In this document: piece by piece, positions 11,473-23,589 of the stretch
Layout: the number at the start of each line of letters is the position of its first letter
Position numbering within the stretch: position 1 is the stretch's first letter
Assembly: GCA_963691655.1 (NCBI GenBank)
Contig: OY829326.1
Coordinates: 138,402,998 to 138,466,997, forward strand
From: Toxonevra muliebris
Lineage: Eukaryota; Arthropoda; Insecta; Diptera; Pallopteridae
DNA: 64,000 bases
Reading direction: 5' to 3'
Translations under genes and position numbers: made by a program
Notes under the pieces: generated by a model
What the model was told of the DNA's origin: nothing
Seen by the model: the letters and a program-made list of their open reading frames with translations, nothing else
Database searches by the model: none

Positions 11473-11839
11473 CACCACACGTTAGATATTCTAATCACCA
11501 AACACCCACCACTTCATCAGTGGCAATGGGCTTCACCATTATGGTATAAATACATATATGCTTTTTAGGATATACGTCTAGTACATTTCCACGTTTTTTT
11601 GATATGCTTTTGCATATCATGAATGCTTTGATAATACATGTTTATATATATTTACACTTATATTAAAAATTAAAAATACTATGTTCGGCATAGACAAGTT
11701 TAGGTTTCTTGTAGTTATGTAATATTCCATTATAAAAGGGTCCCCCTTTTTCGTTCTTTTTACATGCTTTACTAATAAGAATTATTTTGTTTGTTGTTGT
11801 TCAGTGTAAAAAAAAAAAAAAAAAAACTGTTTTCAAAAA
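11473..11839. other. no recognised gene
   Basis: AT-rich, with a poly-A run of about 19 bases at 11809-11826 next to the following retrotransposon piece. Confidence 0.4.
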
Positions 11840-11856
11840 ATTTTGAAATTTTAATT

Positions 11857-12342
11857 CAGAGTCACTCTCAGGTCCACCTATATTGGGTGCCTGGACATAT
11901 GAATATTTCAGGTAACTGCAATGCCGACGAGTTAGCAAAACAGGGCTCGCAACTTACAGATATATCACCTACCTGCACCATTGGTGTCCCTCTTACGTCT
12001 ATTAAATTAGCCATTAAGCAAAACTACCTTCAGGAAGCAAAAAGATCCTGGGTAGCGGAGCATACCTGTGGTATTACCAGGCTAACATGGACCACTATGG
12101 ACAATAGACGTACTAGACAGCTACTCAACCTAAGCAGAAGCTCCATCAGCATAACGACTTCGGTGCTCACGGGACACTGATTAAATATTAAGGACATAGC
12201 CAGATTCATTATGGAATCCTCATGGTTCTCCACTCCGTAAATGGGGGAGTCGCGCCGTACTGTGGTATCACAATGAGCCTAATTATGTGCTTAAGTGTGC
12301 TTTCAAGCAAAAGGCTGCCACTCCAACCTAACCTAACCTAGA
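11857..12342 (+). pseudogene. RNase H and 3' end of a non-LTR retrotransposon with a CCTAA tail
   Basis: The frame reads SQVHLYWVPGHMNISGNCNA then DELAKQGSQL, the C-terminal half of an RNase H domain (WVPGH.NI.GN..ADELA). An NRRTRQLLNLSRS block and a LTGH motif precede a stop at 12178-12180. The trailing sequence to 12342 matches the minus-strand copy at 49.7-50.6 kb. Both 3' ends carry GGCTGCCACTCCAACC or a close variant, and this one finishes with three CCTAA units, a simple-repeat tail. The first half of the RNase H domain is absent. Confidence 0.8.
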
Positions 12343-13760
12343 AAATCGAAAAATTGTGTCGTATGTTTACTTATGTGACTGTGTATTTTTCCTGAGAAGC
12401 ATTGAATTTATATTTATCCCTAGTTACCATAAATAACCATTTATGGTAATCTGACGTGCCTCAAAAAATGTTGTACCAGTTGTGCAATTTTGCGACTCAT
12501 TGTACTGATATACTCTAATATCTGTATGAAGTAGAAAACTATTTATTGATTATAATATGATTTATAATATTAAATTCTTACAAATCATCTGTATACCTCT
12601 TCGTTGTTTTATACTTCTTTACTATGCATGTATGTATGTAGCTATGCATGTGTTGGTGGTAATATAGCAACCAATAGCCTATTTTTAATTTTATATTATT
12701 TTCTATTAGCTCGAAAACATGAAAGTTTTATTAAAATTGCCCTCACGCACTAGATCAAAATTTCACTGATTTACTAAAAATATAAAATAATAATAACAAA
12801 CAATTAACAACAAAAAAACTAAAACGAATAAAAACGATTAACAATTAAAAGTAAATAAACAATAACAATATAACAATTAAGCAACAATTGAAATAACATT
12901 AATATAAATAAACTAATAAAAATTGGAAATTATTTTTTGGCATTTTGTTTTTATATTGTTGTATTCTATTCCCGCAATATTCAATGATGATGCTCGTGTA
13001 TCTTATTTAATTAATTTCATTCATGTGGAGGCGGGTGATTACGAAACGGCGGCAATTCTAACAAAGTGTGAAATTTTAAACAAATAATTATTATTCGCAT
13101 TTATAGCGTGCGTATTATTTTTGGATGATCTTCAACTGAATGCGATCAAGTGATGATCTTAATTTAATCGCTCTTTCAAGTGTTTTTAATGTCTTTTCAG
13201 ACACATTCAATTGCAAGTAACTTGAAGCAATGTTCTATAAACACAGCAAAAAGTAAAGTAGTTAAGATTTTTATATTTTCTATTTCCTTGATAACACATA
13301 AATTCTTTCTTTTATACTTACTGTCCGCTTTCATAAGTATGTATGCATGTATGTATGCACATCAGAAGCGCTCAGTCATAAAGATAATGATAATCTTGTG
13401 GTAATGCTATACATATTATCGCATTTCCTTTTATTGTTTTTATTAAATATAAACAAAAGTCAATTTTCTTCTATCTGAAATAATGAAAACATTCATGCCA
13501 ATATGCCAGTGAGCAGAAATAGAGAGAGAGAAGGAGAGTGAGAGAAAGACAGAGAGAGATACGATGTATTAAAGTAAATTTTTAATCAACAACGTGTGAT
13601 TTTATATTAGAAATAAAATAAAATGTTCCATATTGCGCATTCATGTTTCAAGTGAAGCTGGGAACTGTTCAACATATTTCAAAACTCATTTTTCAAGTAA
13701 AAAAAAGTTATAAAAGCTATGAGTGGGTGAATGCCATAAGAAGAAAACTATTTTTCTGTG
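12343..13760. other. AT-rich noncoding stretch with a GA microsatellite
   Basis: A GA-rich microsatellite occupies about 13516-13560, and CATGTATGTATG repeats occur near 12627 and 13340. No gene was recognised. Confidence 0.5.
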
Positions 13761-13840
13761 AAAGTTCAAGCCATTAACTCAGGAGTGCCGCAGGGTTTGA
13801 TCTTTTCCCAAGCTTTTTCCTTGTCTTCATAAAATGTTTG
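13735..13840 (+). pseudogene. reverse transcriptase fragment with the PQG motif
   Basis: The frame VQAINSGVPQGLIFSQAFSL matches the SGVPQGSVLSPxLF box of non-LTR reverse transcriptases. The serine of PQGS is replaced by Leu and the following Pro by Gln. No YxDD box follows. It is a short isolated remnant. Confidence 0.6.
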
Positions 13841-14004
13841 AATTCATCAATAAAGTCTTTGAAATTTCAGGTTCCTAACATTTAAATTTTTTTTTTTTTA
13901 ATTTTATTTACAATTTTGGCCGTCTATGGTATAACCGATTCCCCCTCCACAAAATTGAGTAGGTATATATTAAGTTATGACATTTTAATCTTTTAAAATC
14001 ATAC

Positions 14005-14373
14005 CAATCATGATAGTCTAATGGATAGTGCTCTAGACTTTCACTCGAGAGATTGCGGGTTTAATTACTGTTTTGGTCTAGTAAAAGGCGGATTTAACAT
14101 GGTGGTAGCAGCATTACAACAAGTACAACGTAACAATGACAACACGCTACTTTGTTGTTGCCAAAAATCGTAATTGTCAAAAGCACAAGAACAAATGCAT
14201 GGAAAAAAAAACAAAGATTTTGACAGTTAAGATTATCTTCATATAAAAAAAAATTAGAGAAGAAGAAGACAGAGCTGACGCTGCTATCACCTATTATAAT
14301 TTCGCCATGGTCTAGTGATAACAAATTGCCACTGTTAAACTGTAGATCCAACTATGTGATATCATAGTGGGCC
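14005..14373 (+). mobile_element. tRNA-derived SINE interrupted by a MITE
   Basis: The head has box A TAGTCTAATGG (14014-14024) and a decayed box B (GGGTTTAATTAC). The tail resumes after the insertion as GATAACAAATTGCCACTG and ends TATCATAGTGGGCC, the same end as the SINE at 18.0 kb (TATCACAGTGGGCC). The long body found in the 11.0 and 18.0 kb copies is absent. Confidence 0.7.
14083..14308. mobile_element. hAT-like MITE inside a SINE, 8-bp target duplication
   Basis: An exact GGTCTAGT repeat flanks the insert (14075-14082 and 14309-14316). Its imperfect inverted ends (AAGGCGGATTTA against ATGGCGAAATTA) and its length of 226 bp are close to the MITE at 56125-56351. Both also share a GGTGRTAGCARC block near one end and a TTTGTTGTTGC core. 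It has no coding capacity. Confidence 0.7.
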
Positions 14374-14619
14374 ATTCTGACATGAGTGTGTCCCTTGACA
14401 GTCAGGTTTCATTATTTTCTAATCTTTGTAGTGGGTACTTAAGTTGAAAATTGCCCCTTAACCCTTTCTTGATCGTAAGGAAATTAGAAACGATAGAGCA
14501 AAAACCTTTATAATTTTTTCAAGCACTTCCTTTGTGTTTGAGGTGCCATACTAGTAAATAATTTGAAGTATTAATATTCATTACCTTAACTTCTTTTATA
14601 TTATTCTTGCCTGCCAGTC
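14374..14619. other. no recognised gene
   Basis: Short AT-rich gap between the SINE and the Helitron-like copy. Confidence 0.4.
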
Positions 14620-15347
14620 CTACTTTTCGGTCTCAGTAATACACACTTCTATTAAGCATTCGTATTCGAATGAAAGTTTTATAATTTATAAAAAAAATGC
14701 ACAAATATTAACAAAATGAAAGTAAAATGAAAAAAAATTGCACATAAAGGTTTGTTCGATTTTAAAAATAGCGGAAACTAACGCCATCTGTATGTCACAT
14801 TTCACAATTGATATACAGATGGCGCACTCTCCATATAAAGTACATCTTTCTTTCTGCTGTTATTCCTCATTCATATGCATTTACATTTCTTTCTACTGTT
14901 ATTTCTCATTCATATTCGCAGTTAGATGTTATTTATAACTTTATTTGAACAGAAAGACATAGGCAAATATTACTTCCATACTAAATTTTAGTACCGTAGT
15001 TCAAATTGTTCCTGGGATATTCCATAATGACTATTCAGATAATATGGGAGGTGCCACACCCCATTTTCTAATCCCATTCGCATTTTTCCTGTAGTATGAT
15101 ATTGGCAATCGACGTCCTTGTGCGAAATTTCAGTACTGTACCGCAAATGATTCCAGATATATACCCAAAAAAGCATATAGTTTGTATGGGAAATGCCACA
15201 CCCACTCGTTATTTTAAACTCAAACTATGCCTAACTTATGATCAAAGACATAGTTCATCTATGTAAAAAATGTGTGTGTCAATCTGTGATGTGGTTTCGG
15301 TGTCATTTCGAGACATACACACATATTTTTATTTTTATATATAGAGA
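14620..15347 (-). mobile_element. non-autonomous Helitron-like element, copy 2
   Basis: On the minus strand it starts A|TCTCTATATA and follows the 33129 copy through the CGAAATGACACC, GGCACCTCCCAT-type, TTTAGTATGGAA and CAGATGGCG landmarks. Similarity is lost near 14620, so the 3' hairpin and CTAG end are missing. Confidence 0.7.
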
Positions 15348-16749
15348 TAAACAAGTGAATCTCTTTTACAAAGGAAGGGAAATTTAGGCTAAGTTAGGCA
15401 ATTTTACCGGAAGGGCAGCAGTTTTGAAAGTAGTGCAATTTTTATGACCGCCAGTGTAACATATTTCTACATCTTGATCTCATTTTATTTGAAATGGAAA
15501 AACATCGATTTTCATATGACATTCTTTGTATCTTATAAAAGTATCTACATAATTACAAAAATATAAAATTTACTCTTTGTTGATTACCATAATTATAGTG
15601 AGAGTCTTATAATTATGAAGTTTAACAACAGATACCGGGATTTTAATGCGCATAAAAAAAACAGTTAAAGAATGATGCAATAAAAATACTTAGATATTTG
15701 TAAACAAAGTTTTCAAAGATATTATATCTTAAAGTGCACATATATATTCATCTACATACATATGTGCATAAGTAAATAGGTGCCTCTGAGGTCACACTTG
15801 CATATATACAAACAAATATGATTTATGTATTTACGGTTTATTTGCCGCAGCCTAAAGCCTTCATCATATTGATTTGAAAATAAAGGAAACAAAGTTTCCC
15901 AGTTTAAGTGTTTTAAAAATATTGATTTAATCATTAGAAAAATGCGCCATTGCATATCACGATCTAAAGAATGTTGTATGAAAATATTTGTAAACAAAGA
16001 TCTCAAAGATAAAGAAAAACACGTTTTAATGAAATTAAGTTAAGTAAAATTTTAATATTCACACATTAATTATTGCATTATAAATCAAAGAGGATATTAA
16101 AAAAAAAAAAAATAGAAATAGAAATGCATGTGCAATTTTAAGATATTTAGATTTTATAGACTGCTGGGTAAATGAAAGTAACGTGAGATTCAATGTAATT
16201 TTAATGCAAATTAATATACGATGTAGAGGATATACTGAAAACTTATAGAAACCTATGCCCAAACACACAAGCAACGAGGTTTGATTAGCGTGTTAGAATC
16301 TCATAATTCTTGATTTATTTAAATAGTAATAAAAACAATAACAAAATAAACAAACAAATTATAATAAAAAAAAAATCTCATGATTTAAAATGTTAAGTCT
16401 TCAATAAAATTAAAAAAAAAAAAAATATAACAAAAACATTTGATATATGAAATATTTTTTTCTAAGAATAATAACAACAACATCATCAACAGCAACATTA
16501 CTACTACTACAAAAAAAAAGAACCACTAAAACTACAAAAATAACAACAAACATACGACTCTATTAAAGTGGAAAAAAGTAAATAATTGTGCGCAAAAAAA
16601 AAAAAAAAATAAAAAAAAATATAATATAATAATAATAATAAAAAAAAAAAAATAATCGTTGCATTAAATTTAATTTAAGAATTGTTAAAAAATACAATAA
16701 AATTGTACAAATAATATTTATCATAACGACAAAAACTTCATACATCAGT
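15348..16749. other. no recognised gene; A-rich
   Basis: Long A-rich and AAT-rich runs (16320-16660) with several poly-A tracts. No gene or repeat family was recognised. Confidence 0.45.
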
Positions 16750-17053
16750 AACAGCTTTCTCCCTCGCACGTACGCATAATACACGCTACGCTCTCTTTCA
16801 TTCCTGCTGCCGGGACATCACCAACATAACATAAAAGCAACATCGTCTTCTTTGTCTCGTCGTTTTACGCTTCAACGACCAATCAAAAATCTTTTGAATG
16901 GAAACACTAGATTGCGAAATTTATGAGTATCATTGTTGTTTTCACGATTATTGTTATTGTTATTCTTGCTGCCGCTGCCTTTGCTGTCATCGCCAGCGTC
17001 AAAATTTCACACAACGTCACAATTTGTGGATTGTCAAATTAAATTATCCAAAA
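16750..17053 (+). promoter_or_regulatory. weak candidate first exon or regulatory patch
   Basis: A patch less AT-rich than its surroundings (CTCCCTCGCACGTACGC, GCTGCCGCTGCCTTTGCTG) lies between A-rich DNA and ends near a possible donor, AAAAG|GTAACA (GT at about 17054). No initiator or TATA box is convincing. It could be a first exon, an enhancer or chance composition. Confidence 0.2.
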
Positions 17054-17737
17054 GGTAACAAGAAAGAAAAAACACACAAGCAACAACAAAAACCACATTT
17101 TTTACAATTTTATGTTAAGTTGATACATATTACTTGCAGGAAGAAAATTACTGCCGCCCTTACAAAAATACACATACATACTTAGTATGGAAATTTTTAT
17201 CAGGGCCTCTAATAATATGTATGAATATTTTGTTTTCATTTTGCTTCTTTTTTTTTCTCTGTTGTTGAATGTGAAGGACATTTTAATTACATACAGCATC
17301 TTCTCAAGTACAAGTACACATTGTAAAACTAATAATAATAGTAACAACAACAAAAATACTATATTGCATTCTAATACATTCAAATACTATATAGAGATTC
17401 TCAGATAACAGAGATGATAATAGTTTATCATCTTTTTAAGTAAATATTTTTGATATGATATAAACATGCACACACGCACACCTACAAATAAATGAGATGC
17501 GTGCATGCAAAGTCAACTTAAAATTCTTATTCCGAAATATTCTAAATATATTTAGTAATTTTATAACACAAAACATTTAATGTTCTCAATATCAATGATA
17601 TCACGAGTATATTTATCATGTGCTTAAAATTTTGCTTATTGTCGAAGCTAATCTGTTGGCGCACAACGTGGGGCATAAAGTATGTGAATGGATTTGCCAT
17701 TCCTGGTGATTCTTTTAATACAACATAAGCTATTTAA
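17054..17737. other. no recognised gene
   Basis: CAA-rich and AT-rich sequence. It ends in the TTAA target site (17734-17737) of the following piggyBac element. Confidence 0.4.
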
Positions 17738-18015
17738 CCTTGTGACTGTCCTAGGTTGAAAGTAACGTAAACTGCCTTTATGGACATTTTTGTCCTCTAT
17801 GCAAAATGTATGTAAAATGACGAATTTTCAATATAATAATTTTTTTCCAAATTCCTTTCCATTTACACTAAAAGAAATGAAAAGTTGTAAAAAAATGACA
17901 TTTTGAAATACTTTTTGAGATGCAAAATAAAAATAGATTCTATCGGCATTTGCGTGTGAGGAAATATCCATTAAAAAATCTGTACAAAAAATGAATAGGT
18001 ACTATTCTGAAGAAT

Positions 18016-18257
18016 GACGACCTCAACTACTAGTGTTTAGTGCGGTTCGGGTTCGATTCCCGTCTTGGTCTGGTGGTTAATTCTTACAACTTTCTTATAT
18101 TCATTATCGATATGAAGTGTATGAGAATTATAAGAAAGTGTACAAGTACACATCTTGGAAGTCAATGGCAAAACCACCAAGTGAAAACAAATTGCCACAC
18201 TGCCGGTCGTAACCGGCGTTTAATTGTAGGTCCAACCATGTTGTATCACAGTGGGCC
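18016..18257 (+). mobile_element. tRNA-derived SINE inside the piggyBac element
   Basis: A perfect box B GGTTCGATTCC (18050-18060) follows a damaged head. The body shares AATTCTTACAACTT-type and GTGTACAAGTACACA blocks with the 11.0 kb copy. The end reads TTTAATTGTAGGTCCAACCA, then TATCACAGTGGGCC. It abuts the 3' end of the transposase remnant, so it inserted after the piggyBac element. Confidence 0.75.
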
Positions 18258-18836
18258 AGTGGGACTGATTGAAAAATGTTGTTTGCAAACTGTTTTATTA
18301 TAAATCGAACAAAAGTTGCCAATTTCTGACTGATTTCCACATGGAAAGTGTGTGCAAAGTGCTGTACGTTTAGTCTCATTCACTCGATTTACTTGACGAA
18401 TGAAAATATTTTGATAACCCAGAATTTCTATGGCTGTTTTCACTGACGACTTTAAAGGGTTGCCGATTAACTTTTTGTTTGCCTGTCAATTCTTTAGCCA
18501 ATTCAAAAAGGAAGTGTTTTCGATTTGATTCATTAATTAAAAAAAAAATTAAATATGTTATTGAAATCGGTGAGGTGATACATACTTTGTTGCATCCATT
18601 GTTCATTTGAAAAACCAAATATGTGATATACATCAACTGCAGCAATGTCAATAAGATTGAAAAATAATGCCATTGGTCAGCGCCAAGTTTTTCTTTTGCA
18701 GGGATACATTCTGATTAAACGGTGTAGTGTATCTACACCTGATTTTGTACGGTTGTATTCAAGTATAACATTGGGCTTTTTAGTTGTTTCAACGATCTCC
18801 CCTTCATTATGAAGAGTTGATAGTTGAGAGTTGAAT
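18258..18836 (-). pseudogene. piggyBac-like transposase, C-terminal half
   Basis: Read on the minus strand the sequence gives LSTLHNEGEIVETTKKPN, then VILEYNRTKSGVDTL, where YN.TK.GVD is a strongly conserved piggyBac box holding a catalytic Asp. CKRKTW-stop-PMALFF follows (CxRKTRRWPMALFF in the family), then NLIDIAAVDVYHIFGFSNEQ. A helix NRKHFLFELAKELTG precedes a C-terminal Cys-rich segment, CTHFPC...CSIYNKTVCKQH, which matches the zinc-binding domain of these transposases. A TGA stop near 18690 and frame changes break it, and the N-terminal half with the earlier catalytic residues is gone. It was probably a cut-and-paste DNA transposase. Confidence 0.85.
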
Positions 18837-19199
18837 ATTCTTATCGGAACAAAACTGTAAGCATGGTATTAAAACAAAATTTAGACGATTCGAAAAAAAA
18901 CAGACAAAACATTTAAAAACACAAGAATAAAAATATCGATTTTCATACAAAATGTATGAAGAATGATATGTGGACAAAAATGTCCATAAAGACAATTAGA
19001 GGGTGCAACAGCTTTGGTGCAAAAAAAAAAATGATAGAAAATTATGTAATTTTAAATAATTAATTATTAAAAATAGTAGAATATTGTTTCAAAAGAGCAT
19101 TCCTGAACTTTCAGACAAAAAAACGGGTTCTAACATGTTTGTTTTTTAATTTTTTAATGCTTTGGACAAAAAAGACCGGATGGACAGTCACAAGGTTAA

Positions 19200-19639
19200 G
19201 GGCTATGGCGGCTGAAACCATTAGCAGCATTTACTTTCAACAAACGAAGAACTTTAGGATTTAAAATTTATATTATATATTATTTTAATATTTATTTTAA
19301 TTATCATTAGAGACTATGAAAGTGGAACCTAGTTGTTCATATTTCTTAGTTTGACTTTTACTTCATTGCTACTCAACAGTTAAAATGTTGTTTATAAGGC
19401 TAATTCGCAACAGTGTATAAAGAGCAGGCAGGCAGGCATTTCAACATTATATATATGGAGTCGAATATTTAAATCAATTCTGATTAGCCGCCACGCTGGA
19501 CATGTCAATAGGATGTACGTTACAGTGCAACTGGTTATTAAGTACACTCGTACTACATTAAATCTACAATTTCACAGCCAGTTTATAGATGTTTTACTTT
19601 TAGAAAGCTTGATAATGGTATACATAGTTTTTGGGTTGA
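19200..19639. other. no recognised gene
   Basis: AT-rich stretch between the piggyBac element and the minisatellite; no readable frame. Confidence 0.4.
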
Positions 19640-20385
19640 ATTTTGCACCTAATTTTAGTCTGATATATTTGGCTTAACTTTTCCGTTTTTGTCAGAATTT
19701 TGTTTTGATTTTAGGTCTAAATTTTAATCTGAGTTTGGTTTGAGTTTTAATCCGTGTTTGGTATAATTTTTGATTTGCTTTCGGTCTGTATTTGAGATCT
19801 TTCTGGTCTGAGTTTTGGAGCAACTCTTAGTGTAAATTGTGGTCCAAATTTTCGTTCGGCCTGATTCTGGTTTGCTTTAAATTTGTATTTGGAGTCCTCA
19901 GTTTTAATCTAACTCTTAGCTTGAGTTGTGGTCGAAATTTTGGTCTGGATTTGGTTAGAATTTCAGTCCGGTTTTTGTTGTCTGAATTCGGTCTTAAGTT
20001 TTGTTTACTTTTGGTCTGTATTTGAGTTAAAATTGTTTGGTGTGAATATTTATCAGATATTTCTACAAGGTTTTGGACTGAATTTTGGGTTTGCTTTCGT
20101 TGAATATTGGGCGTCTTTTTGACCTAAAGTTTTGCTACATTTTGGTCTAAATTTTTTTTGAATTTTGATTTGATTTTTAGTCCGAATTTTGAACTGATTT
20201 TGGTTTGGATTCGGAATTTTGGGTTTTTAGTCTGAGTTGGGGTCTGAATTTGGCCTAATTTTGTTGGAATTTTGGTCCGATTCGTGGTCTGGATATTATT
20301 TTTATTTTTTGTAGTCAAAGTTTTGGTTGGATTTTGATCTCATTTTGATCTAGATTTTCGATTCGAATTTGTTCCTTTTCATGGT
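19640..20385. repeat. degenerate GGTCTGAATTTT-type minisatellite with strong strand bias
   Basis: About 750 bases are built from loosely repeated units resembling GGTCTGAATTTT and GGTTTGATTTT. There is almost no C or A on the plus strand relative to G and T. The open frames on both strands are by-products of the repeat. Confidence 0.8.
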
Positions 20386-20462
20386 CGATATTGAGTATGA
20401 TATTTATTCTTTGATTTAGTAAAATCAGCCCTCCCCAAACCCAAATCCGAGAACCACCACTG

Positions 20463-22040
20463 TGTATATAAAAGTGAAATGATGTATTTGTGGTATATTT
20501 GTATATGCATATCGCTACCTCAATTCTTCAACCACGTATTTCCAATTTGGGCGAAATTGAAATTTTTTGCTTATATTGTACGAAATTACCTAAAAATTCA
20601 GATAGAAATAAGTTCTCAGCGATTTTGTATGAAAAAACATATTTTAGAGCCACGTTTCTCCACTTGAACATGGAAGTTGCTTTTCAAACAGTTTATATTC
20701 TCCGTTTTCTGCGAAATGGTACTTTCGGAGATACGTGATTAGATTTCTTATAGGCTCCTAAACTACTAAACCGATTAGCTTTAAATTTATAACAAAGATA
20801 GTTCCTACAGTAGAAAGAAAAATAGGCTATATTTAATGTCCGAACTTCGCTGCTAGATAGCACCTCCCATATAAAAAAAGTAAAAGTTTCGCTCTAGCTC
20901 TGTGACCGCTAAAGAAATTACTATGAAATTCGGTGTAAGAATTGTTCTTAGCAGGCTTCCAAATATAGGTTATATTTGACTTCTATATTTTGCCGCTAGA
21001 GGGAACCTGCGATATAACCTAAATCTTAATTGTGGCATTTCTCAGGAACCATTTGTGACCCGGCTCTAAGATTTAGTATGGAAACATTATTTGTTAATGG
21101 CATTTAATGGGAAAAATATAGATGGGCGTGCATTAGTGAGCGGGTCACCTACCTTACAAACGAATTATTGAAACGACATAACATGGAAGTAACAGTGAAG
21201 TACTGAGATTTGGTAGAAGGTTGTTGATTGATAAAACCATGCTACAAGAAAAAGAGGGCGGGGCATTTTTCATATAGCCTGAATTTTCTTTATTGGATAT
21301 CTCTGGAATTATTTATGATGCAGTATTAAAATTTAGAATAAAAATATGAATTGTCATTTGAATTCTGTGGGTAAAATATACATAGGTAAGATTGAGGTAG
21401 TGGTTACCGCATCTTCCAAGCAACCTTGATTTTTAATACGGTGTATTTCCAAAACTATTTGTGGTGCACTATTGATTTTGCCATTGGGATGCTGGAAGAA
21501 AAAAGTGAGTGGACTGGGAAAAGTAGGCGTGGCACCTCCCATAGAAAGGAAATGTTTGAAACAGTATACCTAAGAAGCCACAGCAGGGAAAATATTTAAA
21601 ATTTGTTGGTGAAAGTGGTATTTTGGCAGAGTTATCGGGCAGAATACCATATGTTTTTTTTTTTTTTAGACAAATGGGAATGCCAACTCTTTTAAAAACG
21701 GATCGCTTGAAACAGCATATTTGGGGAACAATAACAAGGAAGGCAATGGAAGTTTGTGTGTGAAGGCAATATGTGGCTAGCGGTTATTGGGAAGGAAACC
21801 ATAGTAAGAAAGTTGATGAAGGTTTTTATGTTAAGATGAGATGTTAATTCTATTAACTGAGAGAAGATTCAGCACTATTGAACAAATGGAAAAGGAAAAA
21901 CTCATGTAAACGATGTGAATGATAAATTCAATAATTAAATTTAGATCAGAGGCTGGCACGCTCAAATGGTCATCTCAATTGCAAAACTTTTTTCTTTTTT
22001 TTTAGTTTTTGTATTACCCAAACTTTGTTAAGGCCATACT
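20463..22040 (+). mobile_element. longer Helitron-like element, copy 3
   Basis: It begins near TGTATATAAAAGTGAAATGATG, like the TATATAAAAATGAAA starts of insect Helitrons. It contains TAAACCGATTAGCTTTAAAT and repeated CACCTCCCAT blocks. Its right part (CAGAGGCTGGCACGCTCAAA to TTACCCAAACTTTGTTA) matches the end of the 33129 copy but lacks the final CTAG. The boundaries are approximate. Confidence 0.55.
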
Positions 22041-23297
22041 TGATACTTATCAATAAGAATATTAATGTTTTCATTTCTATGATATATGATGTTCTAAATT
22101 TCGAAACTTTCAGTTTACTAGCTCTTCGAAACTACGTTGTTGTTGGATATCATGTGTGCAAGTGTGCATATATTGAAATAATAGTAAAACAACATATAAA
22201 GTAATAGCTAAGCAGCAAAATACCATCTTCAGATCCATTTGAAACCCAAAATTCGATTTGTAAGAAAAAGGGTGGAAAAATAACAAGACGATCACTCTTT
22301 TGATGCACGTATTGGAACACAATAGAAAACAATTTACTCTCTGAAGAGGAATCGTGTCGGATTCCGAAACGACTATTTGATCTGCTTGTCTCTAAATACA
22401 TTGCTGTTTCTTTGACAAAAAACTTTCATCAAGCCTGTTTAAATATTACTAACATTATATCTTAAGTCTTTTTCATTTAGTAGCATATCATTAATAAATT
22501 TCAATGCAAAGCTTGTGGTATTTATATTATTATTAAAAACCTGTTACATAATCTATAAATCAGATAAATAATCAAATCAGAAGACGAACTCGTGACAGTT
22601 TTACTCGAAATTGAGATGTTATGTTAAAAATGGGGATTTTTTAACGTCACCTGACATACAAATTGTTATTCCAGTTTATGACATCGAAATCTGTAATTAT
22701 TAATTGAATGAATATTAATTATAAAATTAATCAACTTGTTTACTTTGATGAACTGATGTGTTATTTCTAAAACATTCGCCATTTCGATTTGTTTTTAAGA
22801 CCCAGGTGGAAGTTATTTTTTTTTTAAGTCCATTACTTAGCATTTAGGTTCTTTCTACAATTATTGACGTCAAAGTTCACTAGGAAAATCCAGATTCATG
22901 AAAATGATTATAACTTTGCTTCCCTTTTGATATAAATTAAAAATTTCTTTATAATATGTAAATATATTTTAAAATATGTTAATTGATATACTGCTTACAA
23001 AATGATTTTATTACTTTTTCGAATTTATAAAATGGTAATGCCATGATGATTATATAAGACACAGAAACCAAAAGCAAGCAAAAACCTTTACTTCTAAGAA
23101 TGCATAAAAAATAGCAAATTGGAGTTATTTATTTGCCCCCAGAAGTGACAATTACGCGCTTGAAATTATCCATAAAATTTGCTTAAAGAATGGAACTGCC
23201 TGACTAACAGGATATTTCTCGACTGTTAAGCTTGAAATTAAAGAATTAAATTAAAAATTTAATTTCCTCCCCCCCCCCCAAAAGATTTTCAAACACT
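22041..23297. other. mostly unrecognised; holds one dispersed coding-like fragment
   Basis: The fragment at 22330-22400 is listed separately. A poly-C run of 10 bases lies at 23270-23279, next to the long repeat. Nothing else was recognised. Confidence 0.4.
22330..22400 (+). repeat. dispersed coding-like fragment shared with 46.9 kb
   Basis: The frame EEESCRIPKRLFDLLVSKYI matches the minus-strand frame at 46877-46960 (DEESWRIPKRLSDLPISVYT). A shorter KESHRIPKR occurs on the minus strand near 29320. This suggests a shared mobile-element protein of unknown identity. Confidence 0.5.
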
Positions 23298-23589
23298 TAA
23301 AAATTTAATAACTTAAACAGACAAAAAGGTGAACATAATTAGTTATTGTTGTTTTTAGTTTCAATTTCAATTATATTTTCAATTATAAGAATAATGAATA
23401 ATCTTGCTCATAAAACCACTTTCCTTCTCTATGGAAATGTACTGAAATAATAATGATACCTAAACCAAATTAATCTGAAAACTCAGTGCCCTCATATAGA
23501 CCCATAAGTTTGCTGGCAATATTCTCGAAAATATTCGATGTAGTAGATTGCTAATAATACAAGAAAATAAGAATATAGTTCCGAATCAC

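Larger units (their letters stand above)
17738..19195. mobile_element. piggyBac-superfamily element with perfect ends
   Basis: The ends are perfect 14-bp inverted repeats, CCTTGTGACTGTCC (17738-17751) and its complement (19182-19195). Both are flanked by TTAA (17734-17737 and 19196-19199), the hallmark target of piggyBac elements. A second perfect 20-bp inverted pair, CTTTATGGACATTTTTGTCC, lies just inside at 17776-17795 and 18972-18991. The inside holds the decayed 3' part of a transposase on the minus strand and a SINE on the plus strand at 18.02-18.26 kb. At 1458 bp including the SINE it is much shorter than an autonomous element, so it is an internally deleted copy. Confidence 0.9.

Noticed and set aside
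12328..12342. CCTAA repeats as interstitial telomere sequence
   Set aside because: They directly follow a retrotransposon 3' end shared with another copy, and flies lack this telomere repeat.
19837..20318. Three open frames in the G/T-rich region as genes
   Set aside because: They are products of the degenerate repeat and are found on both strands.
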